Assembly: GCA_050943255.1 (NCBI GenBank)
Contig: JBMNOV010000013.1
Location: 1 to 41,262, forward strand
From: UBA4844 sp050943255
Lineage (GTDB): Bacteria > Bacillota > Syntrophomonadia > Syntrophomonadales > Syntrophomonadaceae
DNA length: 41,262 bases
Direction of reading: 5' to 3'
Made by a program: the position numbers and the translations under genes. The notes under the pieces are model-generated. The model ran no database searches. It worked only from the letters and a program-made list of their open reading frames with translations, and was not told the DNA's origin. Positions 9,090 to 16,514 of the stretch are shown piece by piece (position 1 is the first letter of the stretch; the number at the start of each line of letters is the position of its first letter).

Positions 9090-9707
9090 TCACCTTCTAT
9101 TTTTAAATACTTCAATACCACTTGCATTCTCCCAAAAAGCCAAAATAACAGCGACTCGAAAAATTATGCGGTTAGCATTGTTAACTGCAACATTTTTCCC
9201 AATTGCTTTACCTCCAACTGTTATCGCTGCAATCATACTGGTCATTACTGATCCACTTAAAATCAGATCAGCAATACCTAACTGGGTACTAAGGTTAAGA
9301 ATTATACCAGCTCCTACAGCCCCGCTCAATGTTCCAGCAATATCCCCAACAACATCATTACAAAAGTTGGCTACAACATCGTTATTATGAATAATCTTAA
9401 CCGCCTGTTGAGCTCCTAATACTTTTTTTGCCGCCTTAGCATTGAAAGGCGGCAAATCAGCAGCAGTTGCTGCAGTTCCGATAATATCAAAAAATATTCC
9501 TAAAAAAATAATAGCCAATAGTAACATAATAGCCATAACTACACTATTTACCATCCTGACTAGGAACTCCGATCCCAGACTTGCCAGAAGGGCAATAAAA
9601 AATGTAATAAAGGCTACTATAGATCCTGCTATTAAATTTCCTTTTTTAACATAGCCGGTCAATTGTGCTATATCTCCCACATACCTAGCTAAACTGCTTT
9701 TTCCCAA
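9090..9707 (-). CDS. oapA: OLE-associated membrane protein OapA
   Basis: 205-residue integral membrane protein with about four hydrophobic segments (residues ~25-46, 52-78, 127-145 and 150-170, with a further hydrophobic patch near 187). A D-x3-D motif (DVVGD) lies in the NDVVANFCNDVVGD segment in the middle. Position, size and topology match OapA, the protein partner that binds OLE RNA and places it at the membrane. In known OLE loci it is encoded between the RNA and dxs, exactly as here. Its helical region resembles that of CorB/CNNM-type membrane proteins, so genome pipelines may call it that. The start is uncertain: the TTG at 9707 has no Shine-Dalgarno and lies in a hairpin, and an in-frame GTG at 9680 is the alternative. 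Confidence 0.85.
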   Translation of the reverse strand: MGKSSLARYVGDIAQLTGYVKKGNLIAGSIVAFITFFIALLASLGSEFLVRMVNSVVMAIMLLLAIIFLGIFFDIIGTAATAADLPPFNAKAAKKVLGAQQAVKIIHNNDVVANFCNDVVGDIAGTLSGAVGAGIILNLSTQLGIADLILSGSVMTSMIAAITVGGKAIGKNVAVNNANRIIFRVAVILAFWENASGIEVFKNRR

Positions 9708-9731
9708 TATATATCAATTTATGTATATTGG
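9704..9731 (-). other. hairpin over the oapA start codon
   Basis: Perfect 8-bp stem (CCAATATA / TATATTGG), extendable to 11 bp with one G-U pair, around a 6-base loop. The apparent TTG start of oapA lies in the descending arm, and there is no ribosome binding site in front of it. The hairpin could be the 3' boundary element of OLE RNA, an mRNA processing or translation control element for oapA, or chance in AT-rich sequence. Confidence 0.5.
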
Positions 9732-9734
9732 ACA

Positions 9735-10310
9735 AAAGGTTATTTATCGAGTAAACGCTGCGACATAGGTCCAGCAGGTTTTCCCAACAGGTCACCCGAT
9801 TGTTGCCAAAGGGGCGGTTTCCCTTTACGCCTGCTCCATCTGGTTACCACAAGATGGGGCTGGATTACCACTAAGTACACACTTTAATCCCCGATAAATC
9901 GTGTATTACACACAGTCTAGGAGTTTTCCCCAACAACCCACATCAATTTTTAGCCTCTTTTGCAGTAACGGTTTCAAAGCAAATGTTCTAAGCCTCGGCC
10001 AAGACTTAAGTCCATTCCCTAACGCTTATTCGCCGCCACCACTCAAGGCAGGCTACGCTGCACCCAGCTTCTACCAAATGCAGGTTTTCATATTACCACG
10101 TTGGTAATATGCCTCCGCGGATATGTGGGTCATGCCCGCATGCCGTTGCGGATTGCCCCCATACCCTTAACTCCCAGCAATGACCCCTGACTGGGCGTCA
10201 CAAGCCAAAACCAGAAGCTTCATCGTTGTGCCCTTAACGGATTTTTAGGCCCGTTTTCAAAACTGATAGGGTTGACTAGAATACTGCAACCTTTTGCCAA
10301 GTATCTTTCG
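9735..10310 (-). ncRNA. ole: OLE RNA (ornate large extremophilic RNA)
   Basis: About 600 bases between ispA and oapA carry no minus-strand ORF of note. They are visibly richer in G+C than the flanking genes and full of potential stems. Examples are a perfect 10-bp hairpin with a 3-base loop at 10089-10111, a 7-bp stem with one G-U pair (ATGTGGG / CCCGCAT) just downstream that is enclosed by CCGC / GCGG, a 6-bp stem at 9836-9857 and GTGT / ACAC at 9901-9913. Known OLE RNAs are about 600 nt long and occur in extremophilic and anaerobic Firmicutes in exactly this operon (folD, xseA, xseB, ispA, OLE, oapA, dxs, tlyA, argR, recN). They form a membrane-associated complex with OapA linked to stress and Mg2+ tolerance. 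The ends given are estimates: the 5' end comes from the -10 box, the 3' end from the start of the oapA hairpin. Confidence 0.88.
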
Positions 10311-10317
10311 CTAATAT

Positions 10318-10326
10318 ATTATATCA
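10318..10326 (-). promoter_or_regulatory. extended -10 promoter for OLE RNA
   Basis: On the coding strand the sequence is TGATATAAT, a perfect extended -10 (TGN plus TATAAT). No good -35 hexamer is seen 17 bases upstream (AGAAAG), as is usual for extended -10 promoters. Transcription would begin near 10310, just where the GC-richer structured region begins, 36 or more bases after the ispA stop. This suggests that OLE RNA has its own promoter besides read-through from the operon. Confidence 0.55.
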
Positions 10327-10361
10327 CAGCTATTACTTTTCTTTCTAGTAAGGTCTACTAA

Positions 10362-11270
10362 CTAGCTCGTCCTACTCAGGATATAATAAGCTAATTGACG
10401 AAGAAAATCGGCTTCTTTACCAAAACCCTCTAGGCTGAGGATGGAGGCTTCAACACATTGTTCCGCCATCTCTTGGGACTTTCTTAGCCCAAATAATTTT
10501 GGGTATGTATTTTTACCATTTTTTATATCGCTACCAGTTGACTTGCCAATTAATTCCTGACTTCCACTTACATCTAAAATATCATCGGTAATTTGAAAAG
10601 CAAGACCGAAATTCCTAGCATATTCTCCAATAGCAAGCAGGTCTTCATCTTTAATATCATTAATTATAGCCCCAGCCCGTAATGAAACCTCAAACAATCT
10701 TCCGGTCTTAAGGCTATGAATTTTTTGCAAAGTTTCATAGTTAACTTCTTGACCCTCTGATTCCAAATCAACAACTTGCCCCCCTATCATACCCTGACTG
10801 CCAGCTGCCTGGGCTATTTCCCAGATTACTTTAAGCAGATTGTCTAGCTTTATTCCTCTTATTAAAAAGCTAGGATCTGTCATAATAGCAAATGCACCGG
10901 TTAAAAGAGCATCACCTGTTAATATAGCATTAGCTTCGCCAAATACTATATGGCAAGTCGGTTTTCCCCGGCGTAAGATATCATTATCCATTGCTGGTAG
11001 ATCATCGTGTACTAATGAATATGAATGTATCATTTCCATAGCACATGCTAGCGGTACAGCACTTTCCTGGCTTCCCCCAGCTAGCCTTGCCCCCTCCATT
11101 ACCAAAATCGGTCTTAGCCTTTTTCCTCCATTGAATATCGCATAATGCATAGCCTCATGAATAACTGGAGGATAAGTATCAACTTTTGGAAGGTATTGTG
11201 TAAGAAAACTATCAATATATTCCTTACGTTTTTCTAATTCCCGCCTGAAATCTTCCAAATTAAAATTCAT
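10362..11270 (-). CDS. ispA: geranylgeranyl/farnesyl diphosphate synthase (IspA type)
   Basis: 302-residue trans-prenyltransferase that elongates allylic diphosphates with isopentenyl diphosphate. The first aspartate-rich motif is DDLPAMD (residues ~93-99), preceded by the short-chain-determining region EMIHSYSLVH. The second is DDILD (about residue 232). GGKRLRP, which binds IPP, is near residue 49. Length and motifs fit farnesyl diphosphate synthases of the IspA subgroup. The ATG has GGAAAG upstream. It follows xseB by 66 bases and precedes the OLE RNA. Together with dxs it supplies isoprenoid precursors for quinones and undecaprenyl phosphate. Confidence 0.96.
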   Translation of the reverse strand: MNFNLEDFRRELEKRKEYIDSFLTQYLPKVDTYPPVIHEAMHYAIFNGGKRLRPILVMEGARLAGGSQESAVPLACAMEMIHSYSLVHDDLPAMDNDILRRGKPTCHIVFGEANAILTGDALLTGAFAIMTDPSFLIRGIKLDNLLKVIWEIAQAAGSQGMIGGQVVDLESEGQEVNYETLQKIHSLKTGRLFEVSLRAGAIINDIKDEDLLAIGEYARNFGLAFQITDDILDVSGSQELIGKSTGSDIKNGKNTYPKLFGLRKSQEMAEQCVEASILSLEGFGKEADFLRQLAYYILSRTS

Positions 11271-11336
11271 TAGTCTTTCCTTTCTTGATCCTAAAACATG
11301 AAAATGCTTGTTAATTATTATAATTATGATTAATTA

Positions 11337-11546
11337 TTAGTCCAGATCTAGCAATTCCATTTCTCCGTTTAGATTTTTGATTAAACGTTGAATTCTTCCT
11401 TCCGCTTTTTGCAATTGCATCTGGCAATATAGTGATAGCTCAACACCCTGTTCAAATAAGCATATCGATTCTTCTAACCCCAAATTGCCAGACTCCAGTT
11501 TATCGACTATGTCTTCCAGCACTTTCAAGGCATCTTCAAATTTCAT
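11337..11546 (-). CDS. xseB: exodeoxyribonuclease VII small subunit
   Basis: 69-residue helical protein matching XseB (KFEDALKVLEDIVDKLESGNL, then a second helix LEESICLFEQGVEL). It forms multimers that bind the large subunit XseA. I chose the ATG at 11546, which overlaps the xseA stop as ATGA, over the TTG three codons upstream. The overlap plus GGAA spacing argue for coupling with xseA, as seen in many bacteria. Confidence 0.95.
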   Translation of the reverse strand: MKFEDALKVLEDIVDKLESGNLGLEESICLFEQGVELSLYCQMQLQKAEGRIQRLIKNLNGEMELLDLD

Positions 11547-12760
11547 ATTTTCCAACGGTTTACTCTCTCCTTGTCGATTACATTAGCTTTAATTACTCCG
11601 TCAGATAAATTAATTTGTAACTGTTCACCCAGATCAAGTTCATTAACCTGGCGAACTACCTGTTCTCCCTTATATATTACTGCATACCCCCGGGCCAAAA
11701 CTTTGAGTGGACTAAGCTTATCTAAGGCAGTCGTGGTTACTACAAAATTCTGCTTGGCAGTATCAAATCTAAGCACAGCATGATCTAGCAAGCCCTTTTT
11801 CAGAGTGTACAGCTTTTCCCTGGGTTTATCTATTATTGCCAGTGGTTCCTGCCAAATCTGGTGCATCATTAACCTGTCTAGATTTTCACTACTTTGTTTG
11901 AACTGATTTATTAACGCTCGTTGTAGTCTTTGTTGCAAGCCATCAACGCTAGACTGTATTAATTTCACGTCCTGCACAGCTAGTTGAGCTGCCTGAGTTG
12001 GGGTAGCTGCCCTAAGGTCAGCAGCCAAATCAGCCAGGCTATAATCAATTTCATGTCCAACCGCTGATATAACTGGAATGGTAGAATTATAAATTGCCTT
12101 TACTATTTCTTCACTGTTAAAAGCCATAAGATCCTCAAAGGAGCCCCCTCCACGCCCAACAATAATTACATCTACCGCTGAATACTCGTTAAGCAGATTG
12201 ATTGCAGAAGCTAATTCGAGTGGAGCTTCTACCCCTTGTACAGAGCTATGTACCAATATAATTTGGACTTTATGATTTCTTTGCTTTATCACTCTAACAA
12301 TGTCGTGAAAGGCAGCACCGTCGTGTGATGTAACTACCCCTACCCGTTTAACAAAAGCGGGAATAGGCCTCTTTCTTTGCTCAGCAAAATATCCCTCGGC
12401 ATCTAATCGGGCTTTAAGTTTTTCAAGATATAAGAATAGACCCCCAATTCCGAATGGCTGCATTTCTTCTGCATAAAACTGATACTTTCCCTGCCGAGTG
12501 TATACTGCTATAGAACCTCGCAATAAAACCTCCATACCATCTTCCGGCTTAAAACAAAGATTAGACACCCTGCTTTTAAACATAACACAGCTGATAGCTG
12601 CTTCTTCATCTTTTAAGGTAAAATAAGCATGACCTGATTGTTGGTAAAGCCTAAAACCTGATATCTCCCCTTTTAACCAAAAATCGTTAAGTAGGCTATC
12701 TCCTCTTAATAGACTGTTTATATATTTATTTAAGTGGCTTACACTTAAGTATTCATTCAT
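11543..12760 (-). CDS. xseA: exodeoxyribonuclease VII large subunit
   Basis: 405-residue nuclease subunit that degrades single-stranded DNA to oligonucleotides. It has an N-terminal OB-fold (about residues 5-100, with FWLKGEISGFRLYQQSGHAYF) and a catalytic domain with RVGVVTSHDGAAFHDI, then IIVGRGGGSFEDLMAFN and ISAVGHEIDYSLADLAADLRAATPTQAA. A coiled-coil-prone region follows, ending in LARGYAV. The start was set to ATG 12760, because GGAAGG precedes it and it overlaps the folD stop as ATGA. The longer TTG form is unlikely. Confidence 0.97.
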   Translation of the reverse strand: MNEYLSVSHLNKYINSLLRGDSLLNDFWLKGEISGFRLYQQSGHAYFTLKDEEAAISCVMFKSRVSNLCFKPEDGMEVLLRGSIAVYTRQGKYQFYAEEMQPFGIGGLFLYLEKLKARLDAEGYFAEQRKRPIPAFVKRVGVVTSHDGAAFHDIVRVIKQRNHKVQIILVHSSVQGVEAPLELASAINLLNEYSAVDVIIVGRGGGSFEDLMAFNSEEIVKAIYNSTIPVISAVGHEIDYSLADLAADLRAATPTQAAQLAVQDVKLIQSSVDGLQQRLQRALINQFKQSSENLDRLMMHQIWQEPLAIIDKPREKLYTLKKGLLDHAVLRFDTAKQNFVVTTTALDKLSPLKVLARGYAVIYKGEQVVRQVNELDLGEQLQINLSDGVIKANVIDKERVNRWKI

Positions 12761-13593
12761 ATCCTTCCCCAATTCCTACGCGCTGCCCGAGATAAATTTT
12801 CACAAAGCTTGGCGATCAGCAATGGTCCTAACCCCCCGGGAACCGGTAATAAATAGCCTTGACAATTAGCAACAGATTTGCGATCAACATTGCCACAGCT
12901 TGTACCTGAATCCCAGTAAAACCCGGCATCAATAATAAGTGGTGTACCTTCAATGTCACTTCCCTTAATGATATGAGGAGTGCCCTTCTCTACTACCAAT
13001 ATATCGGCCTGGTTTACTAGATTATCCTGGTAATAAGGATAAATACTAACTGGATATTGACGTTTTAGTAAAAGAATAGCCAGAGGAATAGTGACATCAA
13101 AGGAATCTCCCACAAGAATAGTCTTTTTCCCTTGTAAACATGGATAAACCCGGTCAATTATTTCGAGACAGCCCAGTGCCGCACAGCTTACAAATTCAGG
13201 CTTATTACCGGCTAGCCGTCCCCTGTTAACTGGATTAAATCCATCCACGTCTTTTTCTAGCTTTATTGCTGTTAATATTTCCTCTGTATCCTGTTCCAGG
13301 TTTCCTGGCAGTGGTAATTGTACTATGATACCATCTATACCTTGATCCTGGTTGAGTTCACCAATAGTATTTAGTAATGCCTGTTTACTACAGTACTCTG
13401 GCAATGCAATCAAACGAGTTTTACCTCCAATAGAAGTAACCGCCTTTTCCTTTAATCCCACATATACCAAATCTTCTTTACGGCCTCCAACAACAATTAT
13501 AGCCAAAACTGGTTTTATATCATCTTTCTTATTAGCATCCCGCAAACTTTCCTTAATCTCCTTAGCAATTTGGTTACCATTAATTATCTCCAT
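12757..13593 (-). CDS. folD: FolD-like methylenetetrahydrofolate dehydrogenase/cyclohydrolase, divergent
   Basis: 278-residue FolD homologue. FolD interconverts 5,10-methylene-, methenyl- and 10-formyl-THF. The folate active-site residues look intact: Tyr and Lys in YVGLK (catalytic Lys), Gln in VQLPLP and Asp in KDVDGFNP. The NADP-binding half is unusual. The GRSxxVGxP loop reads GDSFDVTIP, so the arginine that normally contacts the NADP phosphate is Asp. The usual CHSxT strand is absent (SIYPYYQDN), and TPVPGGVGPMT reads LPVPGGLGPLL. It may use NAD, have only cyclohydrolase activity, or be a paralogue. Its place next to xseA is conserved for folD. GAGGTG precedes the ATG. Confidence 0.88.
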   Translation of the reverse strand: MEIINGNQIAKEIKESLRDANKKDDIKPVLAIIVVGGRKEDLVYVGLKEKAVTSIGGKTRLIALPEYCSKQALLNTIGELNQDQGIDGIIVQLPLPGNLEQDTEEILTAIKLEKDVDGFNPVNRGRLAGNKPEFVSCAALGCLEIIDRVYPCLQGKKTILVGDSFDVTIPLAILLLKRQYPVSIYPYYQDNLVNQADILVVEKGTPHIIKGSDIEGTPLIIDAGFYWDSGTSCGNVDRKSVANCQGYLLPVPGGLGPLLIAKLCENLSRAARRNWGRI

Positions 13594-13603
13594 TATTTAC
13601 ACC

Positions 13604-13625
13604 TCTGCTTTATATCTGCTTTATA
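13604..13625 (-). repeat. tandem 11-bp repeat in the folD leader
   Basis: Two perfect, directly adjacent copies of TCTGCTTTATA (plus strand) lie immediately upstream of the folD ribosome binding site, between 13604 and 13625. On the coding strand each reads TATAAAGCAGA. A simple tandem duplication is likely. A regulatory role is possible but not supported by anything else here. Confidence 0.6.
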
Positions 13626-13799
13626 ATAATAGCTAAATAGCCACGGGAAATAGTTACGGATTAACATAGATTATCGTATACCTTATTAACTCCGTTATAA
13701 AAGTCTTAACTGAATTAAACTATAAATGAAACGTTAATATTTACAATATGAATTATTAATAAAAAACAGTGTAATCGGTGGTTAATTTTTTCCCCTGCG

Positions 13800-14750
13800 C
13801 TAATCCAAGTAGGCTGCTAGCATGGCTATACCTACGGCATTATCAGTACTAAGTGCTGGTTCAGCGAAATAGAGTTTAAGACCTACTGCTGGATGTTCCA
13901 ACCGGTTAATCAGGCGTTTTCTTATAAGTGTATTAGCCATTACCCCGCCAACCAGCAATACTTCTCTTATACCACTTTGGGCAGTAACCTTAAGCAGACA
14001 TTTTTCCAGGGTATTAGCTATAGCCCGGAATACTGCACATGCTATAGCTTCATTGGCATATCCCCGATTAAGTAGTTGCTTTGCTCTGGTCTCTGCTCCC
14101 GCAAAAGAAAAAAGATCCCCTTTGATAGCGGAAGGAATAACCGGGATCTCTTTATTACCCCAACTCAAAGCTATAGCTTCCATATGCTTTCCGCCAGGAA
14201 AAGGCAATCCCAGGGCTACCGCTACCCGATCTACTAGTTGCCCGGCATGAAGATCAGAACCAGTCATAGCAACATCTATAGCAAAAACCGTTTTTTGGGC
14301 CTTACGTACTATAAGTACTTCTGAGGTTCCCCCGGAAAAATGGCAGGCTATAAATTCCGGTTTTAATAAAAGTTCTTGATTTCTCTTAAGACCAGCCATA
14401 ATATGTCCTTCCTGGTGACTAAATAAATAAAGAGGAGTAGCGGTATAAATACTAAGTATTCGAGCTTGGGATAGTCCAGCATTAAAAACCGGCATATAAC
14501 TACCTTCAACATTTCGAGGAAATGCACTAACCGCTATTGCTTTAACCTTGGCCAAAATGTCGGCGGGCATCTCGTGAAATAAAAAAGGAAGGTTTTTTAG
14601 GTGCAAAAAAAGAGCTTCAGACTGCCGTAAGCCTTTCTGCCCTTTTTTTACCTGTAATACCTTTCTCAGGTCAATTATGATATTAAAATTATCATCTACC
14701 AACGCAATTGATGTAGTATAAGCGCTGGTATCTATACCTAGATAAATCAT
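13800..14750 (-). CDS. TsaD/Kae1-like (peptidase M22 family) paralogue
   Basis: 316-residue ASKHA-fold protein of the TsaD/Kae1/Qri7 family. It opens with the phosphate-loop strand LGIDTSAYTTSIAL. It keeps the metal-binding HxxxH (HQEGH, residues 112-116), a SGGTSE loop (about 139-144), a VGGVMAN segment and the terminal STDNAVGIA with the third metal ligand Asp. True TsaD, which makes t6A on tRNA with TsaB and TsaE, is usually near 340 residues and has a distinctive LVSGGHTQ loop; here that reads HFSGGTSEVL. It overlaps the nusB stop by ATGA, a position where Firmicutes often carry this extra paralogue. Its function is not established. No tsaB, tsaE or tsaC is next to it. Confidence 0.8.
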   Translation of the reverse strand: MIYLGIDTSAYTTSIALVDDNFNIIIDLRKVLQVKKGQKGLRQSEALFLHLKNLPFLFHEMPADILAKVKAIAVSAFPRNVEGSYMPVFNAGLSQARILSIYTATPLYLFSHQEGHIMAGLKRNQELLLKPEFIACHFSGGTSEVLIVRKAQKTVFAIDVAMTGSDLHAGQLVDRVAVALGLPFPGGKHMEAIALSWGNKEIPVIPSAIKGDLFSFAGAETRAKQLLNRGYANEAIACAVFRAIANTLEKCLLKVTAQSGIREVLLVGGVMANTLIRKRLINRLEHPAVGLKLYFAEPALSTDNAVGIAMLAAYLD

Positions 14751-15148
14751 TTTATTGCCCCCAACATTTTATCCAGTATAGCATTTATAAACGCAGCTGA
14801 ATTCTTTTCTCCATATTTTTTCGCAATTTCCAGTGCTTCATCAATAGCGACTACCGGTTCTGATTTCTCATAAAACATTATTTCATAGCCAGCAACCCTA
14901 ATGATATTTCGATCTATAGAGGACATTCGGTTTAAGGACCAGTCTTTGGCCAAAAGAGTGATTTTGTTATCTATATCAGCCAGGTATTTCAGACACCCCA
15001 TAATCAAATCCCAGGAAAACACCTGATCTTTCTCAGACATTGAGGTATCTTGCAGCAGGTATTTGAATGCGCGGTGGGGATCAGCATCAACCTGGTCAAC
15101 CTGGAATAATACCTTGAAAGCAAGTTCCCGTGCTTTTCTCCTGCTCAA
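14747..15148 (-). CDS. nusB: transcription antitermination factor NusB
   Basis: 133-residue all-helical RNA-binding protein that joins NusE/S10 on boxA RNA in rRNA antitermination. It has the N-terminal SRRKARELAFKVLFQVD and the C-terminal SVDRNI/RVAGYE-like region (SSIDRNIIRVAGYEIMFYE) with EALEIAKKYGEKNSAAFINAILD. The start is TTG with AAAGGAG about eight bases upstream. It heads the long operon shared with the TsaD paralogue, folD, xseAB, ispA and dxs. Confidence 0.96.
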   Translation of the reverse strand: MSRRKARELAFKVLFQVDQVDADPHRAFKYLLQDTSMSEKDQVFSWDLIMGCLKYLADIDNKITLLAKDWSLNRMSSIDRNIIRVAGYEIMFYEKSEPVVAIDEALEIAKKYGEKNSAAFINAILDKMLGAIK

Positions 15149-15165
15149 ACCTGTTCTCCTTTCAA

Positions 15166-15387
15166 TTACTGCTTATCTTTAAATATTCGCTTAACCCACT
15201 GTTCCAAATTCTTTTTTTCATCTATTTCCTTTCCAATGAAAAAACCTAAAGCAATAAATATGATAATGAAAACTGAACGCCAAAAGCCATAGCTAATAAA
15301 AAGCAAACTGGCTAATAATCCTAGCACTACACCTATAACTTTGCCGCGATGCTGTTCAATTATTATACGGAAAATACTATCCCACAT
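15166..15387 (-). CDS. DUF2273 small membrane protein
   Basis: 73-residue protein with two closely spaced membrane helices (IGVVLGLLASLLFISYGFW and VFIIIFIALGFFIG) and a basic tail (KNLEQWVKRIFKDKQ). It matches the DUF2273 family, normally encoded with amaP and asp23. The start at 15387 has AGGGGG about nine bases upstream. A longer frame from 15408 overlaps the amaP stop (ATGA) but has no ribosome binding site. The exact biochemical role is unknown; the association with the Asp23 envelope-stress complex is from context. Confidence 0.85.
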   Translation of the reverse strand: MWDSIFRIIIEQHRGKVIGVVLGLLASLLFISYGFWRSVFIIIFIALGFFIGKEIDEKKNLEQWVKRIFKDKQ

Positions 15388-15404
15388 TAGTAATAACCCC
15401 CTAA

Positions 15405-15944
15405 TCATGTGCTACTTGTCTTAGTTCCAGGGTTAAGGTCATCAACCAAAACTTTGATTTCTACTACCTTAAGTCCCCCAATTTCCTCCAGATACTTTTT
15501 CACAACGCTCTGGACAGTATTACTAAGTTCGGGAATACCCATTTCTGGATTAATCATCATATGCAGGCATACCTTTACACCATCTCCACCGCTTGTTACC
15601 ATGGGTTTAATCTCTTTAATACCTTCTATTGTTTTTACTGCCTTCATAATAATAATCTTAATAGCTGGAATAGTAATACATACTTCTCCAGCCATAGAAT
15701 GTTCTATTGTAACCGACTTTATTTTAGATTTAAATGATAGTGTCTTAATTAAGACAAAAACACCAAAGATTATTACCAGACCAGAAATGATACCGGTAAT
15801 TAATCTATAATATGGAGTAGACAAGGCTAGCTGTATGTATTCTATAGGCTCAGGTCTCCCTGTTACAGCTGTTAGTGCTAATCCTGCAATAATAATAAGC
15901 AACAGGTTATAAATAAATAGCAACAGCCGTCCGAGGCTTTCCAT
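15405..15944 (-). CDS. amaP: alkaline shock response membrane anchor AmaP
   Basis: 179-residue protein with two N-terminal membrane helices (about residues 5-26 and 46-68, LLLFIYNLLLIIIAGLALTA and GIISGLVIIFGVFVLIKTL). An Asp23-like soluble domain follows, recognisable from the repeated SVTIEHSMAGEVCITIPAIKIIIMKAV and the C-terminal VVEIKVLVDDL. In staphylococci AmaP tethers Asp23 to the membrane. The ribosome binding site AAGGGTG sits well before the ATG. The neighbours asp23 and DUF2273 complete the usual trio. Confidence 0.9.
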   Translation of the reverse strand: MESLGRLLLFIYNLLLIIIAGLALTAVTGRPEPIEYIQLALSTPYYRLITGIISGLVIIFGVFVLIKTLSFKSKIKSVTIEHSMAGEVCITIPAIKIIIMKAVKTIEGIKEIKPMVTSGGDGVKVCLHMMINPEMGIPELSNTVQSVVKKYLEEIGGLKVVEIKVLVDDLNPGTKTSST

Positions 15945-15974
15945 AATCTCACCCTTTCTGAAATCGCAAACAGA

Positions 15975-15999
15975 TAACCCCCTGAAAAGCAGGGGGTTA
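15975..15999 (-). terminator. strong hairpin between asp23 and amaP
   Basis: Perfect 10-bp stem TAACCCCCTG / CAGGGGGTTA with a 5-base loop. The bases after it on the coding strand (TCTGTTTGCG) form only a poor U-tract, so it may attenuate rather than end transcription, or protect the asp23 mRNA 3' end. This would give asp23 higher expression than amaP. Confidence 0.55.
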
Positions 16000-16022
16000 T
16001 TCAGCAGTTAATACGTTATTTC

Positions 16023-16427
16023 TTATATATCCACCTGATAATTTATTTCTTCGTTAATTCCATCAGATTTATTAATAGCTACACCCATTATATGAATATT
16101 GACTGCAGTCACAACCAGCCCAGTCATGGTTTGAACTGCCAACTGTACCTCTCTTTGTACATTTTGGGCAACCTCAGGAATCTGATAACCATATTCAACT
16201 ACTAAATAAATATCAATTTTAGTTTTATCATTAATTACTTCAACCTTTATCCCTTTGCCCAGGTTCTTTTTTCCTAGCTTCTCTTTTAGGTCTGTACTCC
16301 AACCTCCAGTCATAGAAGACACACCTTCAACTTCTGCAGCAGCCAGCCCTGCAACCGTTGCGACTACCTCATCGGCAATTCTTATTGTTCCAAACTCATT
16401 GTTAATCTCCGGTTTGGCATTATCCAC
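16023..16427 (-). CDS. asp23: Asp23/Gls24 family envelope stress protein
   Basis: 134-residue soluble protein with the family pattern: GTIRIADEVVATVAGLAAAEVEGVSSM near the N-terminus, GKGIKVEVINDKTKIDIYLVVEYG in the middle, and VQREVQLAVQTMTGLVVTAVNIHIMGV. The start is GTG with GGAGGTGG a few bases upstream. Members accumulate at the membrane through AmaP in Gram-positive bacteria and respond to envelope or alkaline stress. The gene lies between accC and amaP, as in many Clostridia. Confidence 0.95.
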   Translation of the reverse strand: MDNAKPEINNEFGTIRIADEVVATVAGLAAAEVEGVSSMTGGWSTDLKEKLGKKNLGKGIKVEVINDKTKIDIYLVVEYGYQIPEVAQNVQREVQLAVQTMTGLVVTAVNIHIMGVAINKSDGINEEINYQVDI

Positions 16428-16514
16428 ATTTATCCACCTCCATATTCTTGTCTATTAAACATTTTAACATGATGGCAGCAATTATCAAATTTATACTAAT
16501 TATTTTTAACTTAA

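Noticed and set aside
9901..10107. Plus-strand open frame of 68 codons within the ispA-oapA gap
   Set aside because: No ribosome binding site, on the strand opposite to the operon, and composition unlike protein; it overlaps the structured RNA.
15409..15810. 133-codon plus-strand frame opposite amaP
   Set aside because: Complementary shadow of amaP, which has clear family features; no ribosome binding site.
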